Program-made: the position numbers and the translations under genes
Shown: positions 19,184 to 28,464 of the stretch, in pieces
Numbering within the stretch: position 1 is the first letter of the stretch
Layout of the letters: each line of letters begins with the position of its first letter
The notes under the pieces: model-generated
Seen by the model: only the letters and a program-made list of their open reading frames with translations
Databases searched by the model: none
Told to the model about the DNA's origin: nothing
From: Actinobacillus arthritidis
GTDB taxonomy: Bacteria > Pseudomonadota > Gammaproteobacteria > Enterobacterales > Pasteurellaceae
Length of the DNA stretch: 64,000 nt
Direction of reading: 5' to 3'
Assembly: GCF_029774155.1 (NCBI RefSeq)
Contig: NZ_CP103833.1
Location: forward strand, 2,202,747-2,266,746

Positions 19184-19212
19184 ATAGTAGGATTTATTGC
19201 ATAATTATGCAA
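19184..19212 (-). promoter_or_regulatory. Promoter of artPIQM
   Basis: On the minus strand TTGCAT (forward 19207-19212) and TACTAT (19184-19189) are 17 bases apart, a good sigma-70 promoter. Transcription would start about 30 bases before the artP ATG. The ARG box covers the -35 element and part of the spacer. Confidence 0.7.
19198..19211. promoter_or_regulatory. ARG box (ArgR operator) upstream of artP
   Basis: TGCATAATTATGCA is a perfect palindrome and an exact match to the ArgR half-site pattern TGnAT-wwww-ATnCA. It overlaps the -35 region of the artP promoter. A degenerate second box starting TGAAT sits 21 bases away (about 19175-19192), the usual helical spacing of paired ARG boxes. Confidence 0.75.
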
Positions 19213-19249
19213 GTTATTTTTATAATGATTTTGTAAAATTTTTATAAAA

Positions 19250-19286
19250 AACGACCGCTTACTATCCAATATAGCAAGCGGTCGTT
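19250..19286. terminator. Inverted uptake-signal stem
   Basis: AACGACCGCTT (19250-19260) pairs perfectly with AAGCGGTCGTT (19276-19286). It contains two uptake-signal cores and sits between the divergent artP promoter and the 3' end of the PEBP gene, so it probably terminates the latter on the minus strand. Confidence 0.5.
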
Positions 19287-19342
19287 GTTCTCAAAAGTTT
19301 TGTTATGCTGTCTAATGTTCACACTCGCAGTTCGCTTGATGC

Positions 19343-19840
19343 TTAAACATCATAAGTTCCCATGACACTCGCTGTCGCTAAAATATGGCCTTGCATTGCA
19401 AAATGTAGATCGTTAAAGCGGAAACCGGAAGTTAAATTGAGTTTGGTATCTAACGCATAAACAATAAGTTCGTAGCGGTGTTTGCAATTCGGTGGTGCCA
19501 TACCGCCATAATTTGAGGCTTCTTCAATAGAGAAATTACCTAATTTGCTTGCCCATGAATTTGCCCCTTGGACAAAATCGGTGGCGGTTAAACTTTCATT
19601 TTCTGTGATATTTGTCCGTGTTAAATCGGCAATAAGCCAATGAATCCAGACAAAACCGCTGGCAGTGATCGCATCTTTATCCTCTAAAACGACTGCAAAA
19701 GATTGTGTACCGTCCGGTATCTCGCTGATTTCAAATGGAATTGAGTAACTTGGCATCCCATTTGGGCTAAATTGCGTACCTCGTTTACCGTATTTATCTT
19801 CAAATACACCGTTTTTAATGGCAGAACTCATTACTTTCAT
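19343..19840 (-). CDS. YbhB/YbcL-family (PEBP-like) protein
   Basis: A 165-residue member of the phosphatidylethanolamine-binding / Raf-kinase-inhibitor-like family found in bacteria as YbhB and YbcL. Conserved parts seen are PSYSIPFEISEIPDGTQSFA, the DKDA motif of the ligand pocket, the HWLIADL motif, and YGGMAPPNCKHRYELIVYAL. There is no signal peptide, so it is cytoplasmic. The function of these proteins is not established. It is a single-gene unit. Confidence 0.85.
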   Translation of the reverse strand: MKVMSSAIKNGVFEDKYGKRGTQFSPNGMPSYSIPFEISEIPDGTQSFAVVLEDKDAITASGFVWIHWLIADLTRTNITENESLTATDFVQGANSWASKLGNFSIEEASNYGGMAPPNCKHRYELIVYALDTKLNLTSGFRFNDLHFAMQGHILATASVMGTYDV

Positions 19841-19913
19841 TGTCGATTCCTTATAGTGAATTGATAAATTTTGACCTATACTATACGCCCTTTTTTATTT
19901 GTTAGGAAATACG

Positions 19914-20875
19914 ATGTTATATGCTTCATTAGCCATTGTGATTGGCTTAATTTTACTCGTTTGGAGTGCGGATAAATTTGTTGAAGGTGCGCTTCTTCTG
20001 CGCGTCATTTTGGTATGTCACCTTTATTAATCGGGATTGTGATTGTCGGCTTCGGTACCTCCGCACCGGAAATGTTGGTGTCGGCTTCTTCCGCTCTTAA
20101 GGGAGCTTCGGGGATTGCATTAGGTAATGCCTACGGATCGAATATTACCAATATTGCGTTAATTTTAGGGGTAACGGCACTTATTAAGCCGATTATTGTC
20201 GCTTCCGAAGTAATTAAGAAAGAACTTCCGATTTTAATTTTAATTACGTTAGTATCGGCATATATGTTGTTTGATGCACAAGTTACCCAACTGGAAGCGG
20301 TCATTTTATTGGCGATTTTTACAATTTATATGGGCTGGACCATCTGGGTAGCGGTACGCAGTAAAGATGATACGCTTGCTCAAACGGAATCCTTAAATGA
20401 GGAAAGATTGCCGATTGGTAAAGCACTTTTCTGGGTGGTTATCGGCTTATTATTCTTAATGGCAAGCTCTCAATTATTGGTTTGGGGTGCGGTTGAAGTC
20501 GCTAAATATTTCGGTGTGAGTGATTTAGTGATTGGTTTGACGATTGTGGCGGTAGGGACATCTTTACCGGAACTGGCTTCATCCGTTATTGCCGCTCGTA
20601 AAGGCGAATCAGATTTAGCGTTAGGTAATATTGTCGGTTCAAATTTATTTAATACCTTAGCGGTAGTTGGGATTGCCGGTACGATTGAACCGATGCAAGT
20701 GGAAGCAGAAGTATTTTCACGAGATATGCTTGTGATGTTGGCTCTGACCGTATTGCTATTATTATTTGCCTTTAGTTTCCGTAAACAGCCGGGTAGAGTT
20801 AACCGTGTGGAAGGTGCGATTTTATTTGCTTGTTATGTCGCTTATACCTTATATCTTTTAAATACTGCAGTATAA
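19914..20875 (+). CDS. yrbG: Calcium/sodium exchanger YrbG family, frameshifted
   Basis: An inner-membrane cation exchanger with two inverted halves, each holding an alpha repeat: [19 protein letters not shown] in the first and [20 protein letters not shown] in the second, both with the ion-binding acidic residue. About ten hydrophobic helices are visible. The ATG at 19914 (AGGAAA upstream) opens [20 protein letters not shown], then the frame breaks at about 19988-19994; one added G (GCGCTT to GCGGCTT) yields [18 protein letters not shown] and about 320 residues, the usual size. In E. coli yrbG heads the lpt/mla region; here it stands alone. Confidence 0.87.
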
Positions 20876-20886
20876 AATCATTTTAA

Positions 20887-20925
20887 AAATGGCAATATTC
20901 TTAGTTTTGTGGAATATTGCCATTT
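20887..20925. terminator. Bidirectional terminator between yrbG and higA
   Basis: A perfect 14-bp stem (20887-20900 with 20912-20925) with an 11-base loop, flanked by T- and A-rich tracts. It separates two convergent genes. Confidence 0.8.
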
Positions 20926-20929
20926 ACTT

Positions 20930-21214
20930 TTATTTATCTGCATTCAGCGGTACGATTTGTAGCGTTTTACCTAGCGGAACCAGTAATTTTAATAGTGTTG
21001 CCAAAGAAGGATTGGACGAGCCTTTTTCTACTCGGGCAATCATTGATTGCTTTACGCCGCTTAAACTTTCTAACTTGCGTTGAGAAATACCGAGTGCTTG
21101 ACGGGTTTCTATAATTTCAAGAATAAGTTTTATGCGGAAATTTTGTTCTTCAATGTCTAAAGGATTCAACACTTGTTGTTCAAATGAATGCCAACTAGAA
21201 CCAATAGGGCTCAT
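20930..21214 (-). CDS. HigA-type antitoxin, helix-turn-helix protein
   Basis: A 94-residue protein with a Cro/C1-type helix-turn-helix (ALGISQRKLESLSGVKQSMI, then ARVEKGSSNPSLATLLKLLVPLG). It overlaps the end of the upstream RelE-like toxin gene by 20 bases. The toxin-first order and the HTH antitoxin are the HigBA arrangement. It should neutralise the toxin and repress the pair. Confidence 0.85.
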   Translation of the reverse strand: MSPIGSSWHSFEQQVLNPLDIEEQNFRIKLILEIIETRQALGISQRKLESLSGVKQSMIARVEKGSSNPSLATLLKLLVPLGKTLQIVPLNADK

Positions 21215-21566
21215 CTTTTATCCTCGCTTGTAAGTCTGCTAATCTGCTTTTTGCTCGTTCGATTTCCCGTTTAGGGATACGATAATGGGATTTTGCTAAA
21301 TAGTGCAATAAGACAAATTGCCCTCTGATAATACTAGTAAGTAATAAACAATCACTCATTGGACGAATCTGCCAAATGCGGTCTTCCAAATGTTTTATAT
21401 AATTTTCGCCGGCTCGTGTACCGTGTAAATGTAAGATGCTTAAATGATGACTGATTTTTTGCAATTTTTCACGGTTATCGTTGTGCGATTGTTTTAGCAG
21501 TCCCAATAGTGACTCTTTGACAGGCTCTCGCCCCCGTTTATCTCGATAAAAGACTATTTCATACAT
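21195..21566 (-). CDS. HigB/RelE-type toxin (phage Gp49-like)
   Basis: A 123-residue RelE-superfamily toxin. I choose the ATG at 21566 (AAGGAGAAAAAAACG upstream), which gives MYEIVFYRDKRGREPVKESL, rather than the longer open frame. Conserved parts are LEDRIWQIRP, ILLHYL-like LLHYLAKSHYRIPKREIERA. Proteins of this type cut mRNA on the ribosome. It precedes and overlaps the antitoxin gene. Confidence 0.85.
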   Translation of the reverse strand: MYEIVFYRDKRGREPVKESLLGLLKQSHNDNREKLQKISHHLSILHLHGTRAGENYIKHLEDRIWQIRPMSDCLLLTSIIRGQFVLLHYLAKSHYRIPKREIERAKSRLADLQARIKDEPYWF

Positions 21567-21762
21567 CGTTTTTTTCTCCTTTTGAATGAAAACGCGTAAA
21601 TTTATTATGGCTTTATCAGGCGAGTTTCTCAATATTTTCGGTAAGTTTTTGTCAGTTTTTATTTTTTATAAATTAAAGTCTATTTTTAGTAAGGAATCAG
21701 ACTTTTGCCCGACTTTATTGGTTTGTATTACAATAATGTACTTTTTATTAATTTAATTTTAT

Positions 21763-23511
21763 ATGTTAAAACGTCTTTTTTTCTTATTTATTGGTATTGC
21801 TGTCACAGCTTCCTCTTATGCTGGGTTGTTCGGTAATGAACAACCGAAATATTTAACTGGTGCAGAGGCTTTTGCTTTTTCGGCGATACCGAAATCCGAT
21901 AAACAAATTGAATTGAATTGGCAAGTTGCGGATGGCTATTATCTGTATAAAAAAGAAATACAGGTCACGCCACAAAATGCTGAAATCCAGCCGTTGATGT
22001 TTCCTGTCGCAGAAAATTATCACGATGAATTTTTTGGTGATGTCGAAATTTTCCGTGATCAGCTTACGCGCCGGTAACATTCTCTGCAAAGACAAGCGAA
22101 CGGCAGTCTTTCGGTTCGTTATCAAGGCTGTACCAAAGGTTTTTGCTATCCGCCTGAAACAGTCACCATTGCATTAGGCGAACAACAAGCGGTCGATTCC
22201 GCACAAAATTTTGCAAAAAATAGTGAAAATTCAACCGCTTCTCAGCCGTTAGCGAATGCACCGAAAGCAGAACAGGATCAGCTTGCCGAGAACTTGGCGA
22301 ATAATCGCTTATCGATTTTTTGGTTCTTTGTGCTGGGCATCGGTTTAGCCTTTACCCCATGCGTATTACCGATGTTGCCGTTACTGTCTGCGATTGTAAT
22401 TGGTAATAAGCAACGCCCTAATACGTTCAAAGCGTTATTACTCAGCTTTGCTTATGTACAAGGTATGGCGCTTACTTATACGCTATTAGGTTTAGTGGTA
22501 GCGACAATCGGCTTACCGTTCCAAGTGGCGTTGCAAAGCCCGCCAGTGCTGATTTCACTTGCGATTTTATTCACCATTTTAGCCGCTTCGATGTTCGGCT
22601 TATTTGAAATCCGTTTGCCGAATTCATGGCAACAAAAACTGAATGCGATGAGTCAGAAACAGCAAGGCGGTGCATTTGGTAGCGTTTTTGTAATGGGGAT
22701 GATTGCCGGCTTGGTAGCTTCACCTTGTACTTCCGCGCCGTTATCCGGTGCGTTACTGTATGTCGCACAAAGTGGGGACTTGCTCACCGGCGGATTAGCG
22801 CTCTATTTATTAGCCTTAGGAATGGGGATTCCGTTAATTCTGATTACCTTATTCGGCAACCGTATTTTACCGAAATCGGGCGATTGGTTATTAAAAGTAA
22901 AAACCGCATTCGGTTTTGTGATGTTAGCATTACCGGTCTTTTTACTTAGCCGTATTTTACCGAGCCATTACGAGTCGTTTATGTGGTCGGCACTGGCGAT
23001 GGTATTTGTCGGTTGGTTGATTAGCGTGATTCCTACACAAGGCTTAATCAAACAAGCGGTCAGAATTGCATTGTTTTTTACATTTGCGCTTGCTTCTTAC
23101 CCTTGGGCGAACTTAGTCTGCAATCAAGGTAACGCTCATTCGGCGCAAGTAAGCAATCACTTAGCGTTTGAACGCGTGCAATCACTTGCAGAATTACAAG
23201 CAAAATTGACCGCTTCACAAGGCAAAAAAGTGATGTTGGATCTATATGCCGATTGGTGTGTGGCGTGTAAGGAGTTTGATAAATACACCTTTACCGATCA
23301 AGCCGTACAGCAAAAATTGGCGGAAATGGTGGTGTCGCAAGTGGATATGACCAATAACTCGGCACAAAACGATGAGTTAATGAAACACTTTAATGTATTA
23401 GGGTTACCGACCATTTTATTCTTTGATGAGAACGGTAATGAGCTGACGCAATCAAGAGTTACCGGCTTCTTAGAAGCAAATCAATTTTTAAGTTGGCTAA
23501 ATCAGTTATAA
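21763..23511 (+). CDS. dsbD: Thiol:disulfide interchange protein DsbD, two frameshifts
   Basis: DsbD carries electrons from cytoplasmic thioredoxin across the inner membrane to periplasmic DsbC-type proteins. The N-terminal domain (signal MLKRLFFLFIGIAVTASSYA, then YLTGAEAFAFSA) contains the cysteine pair QGCTKGFCYPPE; the eight-helix domain holds FTPCVLPMLPL and ASPCTSAPLSGALLY; the C-terminal thioredoxin domain has YADWCVACKEFDKY. Every catalytic cysteine is present. The frame breaks at about 22067-22071 (one added G makes ACGGCG and gives QLTAPVTFSAK) and again near 22094-22100. Both breaks lie in the N-terminal domain. Intended length is about 580 residues. Confidence 0.9.
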
Positions 23512-23517
23512 TCTTAT

Positions 23518-23547
23518 GGCACAAGTTGATCGCTTGTGCCATTTTTT
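23518..23547 (+). terminator. Terminator after dsbD
   Basis: GGCACAAG (23518-23525) pairs with CTTGTGCC (23533-23540), followed by ATTTTTT. It lies six bases past the dsbD stop and 23 bases before the epmC ATG. Confidence 0.8.
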
Positions 23548-23569
23548 CTTAATCACAGATAAGTTTGCT

Positions 23570-24139
23570 ATGAACCAAGACAATCATAAAATTGAAGACA
23601 TTATTCGTATTTTCGATGAATGTTTCGCCGAAGAATACAATACTCGCTTAGAAAAGGGCGAAGACTACCCGATTTACTTACCCGCATTTTTAGATGAAGA
23701 CGGCGTGAAATCTGAGCGTCCATATAACGTGATTTTATTTGCACACGGCTATTACAGCAGTGCATTACATGAGATTGCCCATTGGCTTGTGGCAGGAACC
23801 GAACGCCGTAAATTAGAAGATTTCGGCTATTGGTACGAACCGGACGGACGCTCGGCGGAACGTCAGCGTGAATTTGAATCGGTGGAAGTGAAACCGCAAG
23901 CGATTGAATGGGTGTTAGCAACCGCCGCGGGCTTTCGCTATTTTGCCAGTGCGGATAATCTTTCCGGCAATCCGGGCGATAATTCTGCGTTTAAACAAGC
24001 GGTTTTTGATCAAGTAAAAATTTATGCGGAACGAGGTTATTTACCGAAACGTGCCGAAACGCTACGTAAAGCGTTAGCCAAATTCTACGGCACAGAAGAT
24101 AAAATTGATTTAGCAAATTTTGATTTGGCGAGAATCTAA
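23570..24139 (+). CDS. epmC: Elongation factor P hydroxylase EpmC
   Basis: YfcM/EpmC hydroxylates the beta-lysyl-lysine on elongation factor P in the last step of that modification. The ATG at 23570 gives MNQDNHKIEDIIRIFDECF and 189 residues, close to the E. coli protein; the longer open frame starts inside the dsbD terminator and is rejected. The metal-binding motif HEIAHW is present (about residue 68), with GTERRKLEDFGYWYEPDGR after it. epmA and epmB are not in the window. Confidence 0.88.
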   Translation: MNQDNHKIEDIIRIFDECFAEEYNTRLEKGEDYPIYLPAFLDEDGVKSERPYNVILFAHGYYSSALHEIAHWLVAGTERRKLEDFGYWYEPDGRSAERQREFESVEVKPQAIEWVLATAAGFRYFASADNLSGNPGDNSAFKQAVFDQVKIYAERGYLPKRAETLRKALAKFYGTEDKIDLANFDLARI

Positions 24140-24142
24140 CAA

Positions 24143-24179
24143 ACAAGCGGTTAAATTTTTAGGAAATTTAACCGCTTGT
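24143..24179. terminator. Perfect inverted uptake-signal terminator
   Basis: A 16-bp perfect stem: ACAAGCGGTTAAATTT (24143-24158) and its complement at 24164-24179, five-base loop. It holds two complete uptake signals and lies between convergent epmC and rsmI, so it can stop both. Confidence 0.85.
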
Positions 24180-24182
24180 ATT

Positions 24183-25035
24183 TTAGTTATCGGAGAGATG
24201 TTCTAAACCGTATTGATAAAGCGCATTCTTTTTATAGCCGAAAGTCTCCGCCACAATTGCCAGCTTTTTTCAGCGGTAATTCTTGGCAAAGTAAACCGAG
24301 TAATTTAACCGCTTGGGTGGAAAATTCTTCATCTGCCTGTTCCGGTTTTCCTTCCACGACTAACACAATCTCACCTTTAATGCGGTTGCTATCTTCATTT
24401 AACCACGCAATTAAATTGGTTAATGTATCGCCATGAATGGTTTCCCACGTTTTGGTAATTTCACGAGCCATCACCACATAACGATCCTTGCCTAGCATTT
24501 TTTGCATATCTTCAAGCGTATCTAAAATACGGTGCGTTGATTCATAAAAAATCAATGTACGTGGTTCATCAGCCACTTCCGCTAATTTATCGCAACGTGA
24601 TTTTGTCTTAGCCGGTAAGAACCCTTCAAAACAAAAGCGGTCTGAAGCAATACCGGATGCGCAAAGTGCGGTAATCGCCGCACAAGCGCCGGGTAACGGC
24701 ACGACTTTAACCCCGGCTTGGCGGCAATGGCGCACCAAGTGAAAGCCTGGGTCACTAATTAATGGCGTGCCGGCATCGGAAATCAGGGCAATATTCAGCC
24801 CTTGTTGTAATTTTTCGACTAATACGGCGACTTTTTGTTGTTCATTGTGATCATGTAAGGCAAAAAACGGTTTTTTGATGCCGTAATGGCTAAGTAATAA
24901 ACCGCTATGACGAGTATCTTCCGCGACGATTAAATCGACTTGGGCAAAAGTATCCAATGCTCGTTGAGTTATATCTCCAAGATTACCAATTGGCGTTGCG
25001 ACAATATACAAAGTACCGTTTTGTTCGTTTTTCAT
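24183..25035 (-). CDS. rsmI: 16S rRNA C1402 2'-O-methyltransferase RsmI, frameshifted
   Basis: RsmI methylates the ribose of C1402 in the ribosomal decoding site. Motifs seen are [18 protein letters not shown] at the N terminus, [17 protein letters not shown] (S-adenosylmethionine region) and [17 protein letters not shown]. The plain frame ends at 24232 in [11 protein letters not shown]; a one-base change at about 24259-24264 gives [18 protein letters not shown] then [13 protein letters not shown] and a stop at 24183-24185, about 283 residues. It is divergent from lpoA, as in E. coli and Haemophilus. Confidence 0.9.
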
Positions 25036-25107
25036 TTGCTTTTCACTCGTTTGATAAGTAAGATTTCAACATTATTATGCCCATTATAGTCTATTAGGAG
25101 CAATACA

Positions 25108-26856
25108 ATGGCGACTATTTTAAAACAGAAACTAAAAACTGTCTTTGTCCCAACGGCAATGGCACTTTTTCTTTCTGCTTGTACCGGTACAAGTTTTTTT
25201 GAAAACCCATTAACTAAAACAGTAAAAGACGAAGCCTATGCTACTTCGGAGTTTTATATTAATAAAGCGGATAAAGCGACAGATAAAGAAGATCAGGTCA
25301 CTTACCGTTTATTAGCCGTCCGTAAATTAATTGATGAGAATAAAGCGGCGGAAGCACAAAATACTTTTGATGAACTATCGCCGGCATTGGCTGAAATTCA
25401 GAAAAATGAGATTCAGAAAGTCGAGTATAACTTAGTGGCAAGACAGCTTGTCGCCTTACAAGGCAATGAAGCTCAAGCGGTTTCTTTATTAAAACTTGTC
25501 CCAATGGCACAACTGAGCCGTTCGCAAACACTACGTTTTTATCAAACTCAAGCACGTATCGCTGAAAATCGTAAAGATGTATTGGAAGCGGTGAAAGCTC
25601 GTTCGTTAATGACGGCAAAATTAGCTGATAATAAATTACGTCAAGAGAATAATGATCAAATTTGGTCTTTATTACGTAATGCAAATAAAGGTTCGCTTTC
25701 TGTGGCAAATCCGGGACCGGGCGAAATTGAATTTGCCGGTTGGTTAGCATTAATTGCGGCATATAACCAAAATGTCACCACTCCGGCACAAATGCCACAA
25801 GCAATTAATAACTGGAAACAGCTTTATCCAAATCATAGTGCAGTTTCCTTTATGCCGGCAGAGTTACAAAATGTGTCTAATTTCCAACAAACTCAGTTAA
25901 ACGGCGTAGCATTATTATTACCGTTAAGCGGTGAAGCAAAAATTTTAGGCGATATTATCAAAAAAGGTTTTGATGATGCGAAGGGCGATGATGCAACAGC
26001 AATTCAAACTTATGATACAGATGCCGGTTCGGTTGAAAGCATTCTGACGCAAGCAAAACAGCAAGGGGCCCAAACGATTATCGGACCGCTACTTAAATCA
26101 CGTGTCGATGAGATGTTAGTCAGTCCGGAAATTAAAGGGGTAAATGTCTTAGCATTAAATTCAACGCCGAATGTAAAAGCGATTCCGGGTGTATGTTATT
26201 ACGGTTTATCGCCAGAAGCAGAGGCAAGAGCTGGGGCGGACCGTTTATATCGTGACGGTTATTCCCGTGCAATTGTTGCCGCATCACAAGATGATTTTGG
26301 TCAACGTTCGGCAGATGCGTTTGCACAACGTTGGCGACAATTAACAAATGGCGATGCGGATGTACGTTACTATAATTTACCGCAAGATGCGGTGGTCGCT
26401 ATTCAAAACTCCGGTAGTGTTCAGGGAGCCGCATTATATGCGTTAGGTACGGCAGAGCAGTTACTTGAATTAAAACAGGGTATTGATGGTTCACCGCTTG
26501 CCGGACAATTAAATATGTATACGTCTTCTCGCAGTAATTCACCGAATAACGGCATTGAATTTAGAACCGCCATGGAAGGGGTAAAATTTAGTGAAATTCC
26601 ATTATTAGCGGATCCTAGCTCGGATGAATATAAGAAAGCGGAAACATTGGCGGAAAGCGATTTCTCAATGATGCGTTTATATGCAATGGGTTCTGATGCT
26701 TGGGCGTTGGCAAATAAATTTAACGAGTTTCGTCAAATTCCGGGTTACAGCGTTTCAGGTTTGACGGGGAATTTAACCGCAAGCCCGAACTGTAATATTG
26801 AGCGTGGCATGTCTTGGTTGCAATATCGCAATGGTGCTGTGGAAAACGCTAACTAA
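25108..26856 (+). CDS. lpoA: Penicillin-binding protein activator LpoA
   Basis: LpoA is an outer-membrane lipoprotein that reaches through the periplasm to stimulate PBP1A (MrcA). It has 582 residues with a lipoprotein signal (LFLSACTGTSFF; Cys at about residue 25). The first 250 residues are helical TPR-like repeats; the remainder resembles a periplasmic-binding fold (VALLLPLSGEAKILGDIIKK, QGAQTIIGPLLKSRVDEM, GVNVLALNSTPN). It is essential in H. influenzae. The yraN start overlaps its end by 26 bases. Confidence 0.92.
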   Translation: MATILKQKLKTVFVPTAMALFLSACTGTSFFENPLTKTVKDEAYATSEFYINKADKATDKEDQVTYRLLAVRKLIDENKAAEAQNTFDELSPALAEIQKNEIQKVEYNLVARQLVALQGNEAQAVSLLKLVPMAQLSRSQTLRFYQTQARIAENRKDVLEAVKARSLMTAKLADNKLRQENNDQIWSLLRNANKGSLSVANPGPGEIEFAGWLALIAAYNQNVTTPAQMPQAINNWKQLYPNHSAVSFMPAELQNVSNFQQTQLNGVALLLPLSGEAKILGDIIKKGFDDAKGDDATAIQTYDTDAGSVESILTQAKQQGAQTIIGPLLKSRVDEMLVSPEIKGVNVLALNSTPNVKAIPGVCYYGLSPEAEARAGADRLYRDGYSRAIVAASQDDFGQRSADAFAQRWRQLTNGDADVRYYNLPQDAVVAIQNSGSVQGAALYALGTAEQLLELKQGIDGSPLAGQLNMYTSSRSNSPNNGIEFRTAMEGVKFSEIPLLADPSSDEYKKAETLAESDFSMMRLYAMGSDAWALANKFNEFRQIPGYSVSGLTGNLTASPNCNIERGMSWLQYRNGAVENAN

Positions 26857-27203
26857 ACGAGCTCAAGGTGCTAGCTTTGAACAAAAAGCCCGTGAGCTGT
26901 TAGAGCAAAGACGGGCTGAAATTTGTTGCCGCAAATCAGCAATTTAAATGCGGAGAGTTGGACTTGATTATGCAACAGGGTGATACTTTAGTATTTGTTG
27001 AGGTTCGTCAGCGTAAAAGTAATCGTTTCGGCTCGGCATTGGAAAGTATTGATTACCGTAAACAGCAAAAATGGCTTGATGCGGCTAATATGTGGTTGTT
27101 CCAACAGCGTAAACAGAGCTTAGACACGGCAAATTGTCGCTTCGATGTTGTTGTATTTGAAGGAAATGATCCGCCAGTTTGGATCCAAAATTTTTTAGGG
27201 TAA
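26831..27203 (+). CDS. yraN: YraN family (UPF0102) nuclease-like protein, frameshifted
   Basis: A small protein with a restriction-endonuclease-like fold. From the ATG at 26831 the frame reads [20 protein letters not shown], breaks at about 26904-26918, and resumes as [38 protein letters not shown] and [14 protein letters not shown]. The conserved GELDLI and VEVR pieces are the putative metal-binding/catalytic motif of the family. Intended length is about 123 residues. The function is not firmly known. Its place between lpoA and diaA is conserved. Confidence 0.85.
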
Positions 27204-27209
27204 CGTAGA

Positions 27210-27790
27210 ATGCTTGAAAAAATACAAGATCGGTTTACGGAAAGTATTCAGATCCAAATTGCTGCATGACGGAATTATTGCCAAAATCGTTAAGTGAAGC
27301 GACAACACGTATCGTTGCTTGTTTGCTGAGAGGTAATAAGATAATTGTTTGCGGTCATGGGCGTTCCTATACTAATGCACAGCTATTAGTTAGCCATTTG
27401 TTGCATAAATATGATTTGAACCGACCAAGTTTTGTTGCCTTATTATTACAATTTGATGGGGTATTGGCAGGTGTAATCGCACAAGATAATGATCTTGCTA
27501 ATCTTTATCGTAAGCAATTACAAGCAGTTGCAAAACACGGTGATCTATTTATCAACTTTTCGCCGACAGGTAATGAAGAAGCGGTTTTAAATGCGATTCA
27601 TTTAGCCAAAAACGAAGGGTTGGAGATTATTAGTTTTACCAGTAGCCGTAATGATCATACACAAGGTTTGCTCGATGAGCATGATGTTGAGATCTCGATG
27701 CCTTCTAATAGCGAGTTACGCGTTATTGAAGGACATCAATTTTGTGTCAATGTACTGTGTGAATTAGTTGATCATTTACTTTTTTCTTAA
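27210..27790 (+). CDS. diaA: DnaA initiator-associating protein DiaA, frameshifted
   Basis: DiaA is a SIS-domain protein that binds DnaA and promotes its assembly at oriC. The ATG at 27210 gives MLEKIQDRFTESIQIQIAA, matching the E. coli N terminus, then a missing base at about 27264 makes a TGA; the rest (TELLPKSLSEATTRIVACLL, GNKIIVCGHGRSYTNAQLL, DVEISMPSNSELRVIEGHQF) is in the next frame. Total about 193 residues. It follows yraN by six bases. Confidence 0.87.
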
Positions 27791-27816
27791 TTTTCTAGTA
27801 TAGAGAGGATATTGTT

Positions 27817-28404
27817 ATGTTCACTTTAAAACGTATCGGTTTAATGAGTTTATGTGCGTTAAGCCTTTTATCTTTGCAGGGCTGTATTGCAACGGCAGTA
27901 GTGACTTCAGCGACAGTAGCGACAAAAGTAGCGACTGATCCTCGTAGTGCGGGAACCCAGGTTGATGATGAGGTTCTCGAAGAACGTGTTGCTTATAATC
28001 TCAATAAAGATGCTCAACTTAAAGAAGAAACACGCATTAATGTTGTTGCCTATAACGGTAAGGTATTACTGGTTGGGCAGGCTCCGAATGATTCTGCAGT
28101 AGAAACCGCTAAGAATTTAGCGGCGGGAGCAGAAGGGGTTACTGAAGTCTATAATGAAATCCGTACCGGTGAAAAAATTGGGGTGGGACAAATCTCTGTC
28201 GATAGCTGGATTACTACCGCAATTAAATCAAAATTGTTAGTTAATTCAGAGGTAAAATCTACCGAAGTTAAAGTCATTACCGAAAATGGCGAAGTATTCT
28301 TAGTCGGAAAACTTTCTCCATCACAAGCGGATGCGGCGACGGAAGTTGCTCGTAATGTAAGTGGCGTAAATAGAGTAATTAAAGTGATTAATTACGCTCA
28401 ATAA
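27817..28404 (+). CDS. dolP: Outer membrane lipoprotein DolP (YraP), two BON domains
   Basis: A 195-residue lipoprotein (signal LMSLCALSLLSLQGC, mature Cys at about residue 23) with two BON domains, about residues 50-115 and 125-193; VLLVGQAPNDSAVETAKNLA and VFLVGKLSPSQADAATEVAR are their matching cores. DolP supports outer-membrane integrity and division-site processes. It closes the lpoA-yraN-diaA-dolP run. Confidence 0.92.
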   Translation: MFTLKRIGLMSLCALSLLSLQGCIATAVVTSATVATKVATDPRSAGTQVDDEVLEERVAYNLNKDAQLKEETRINVVAYNGKVLLVGQAPNDSAVETAKNLAAGAEGVTEVYNEIRTGEKIGVGQISVDSWITTAIKSKLLVNSEVKSTEVKVITENGEVFLVGKLSPSQADAATEVARNVSGVNRVIKVINYAQ

Positions 28405-28420
28405 GTATAGTATATAAAGC

Positions 28421-28448
28421 AAGAAACCGTCTTTAAAGACGGTTTCTT
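28421..28448. terminator. Bidirectional terminator between dolP and dsbA
   Basis: AAGAAACCGTCTTT and its exact complement form a 28-base palindrome between convergent genes, with A- and T-rich ends that serve both strands. Confidence 0.85.
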
Positions 28449-28464
28449 ATTAATGACGCTCGAC

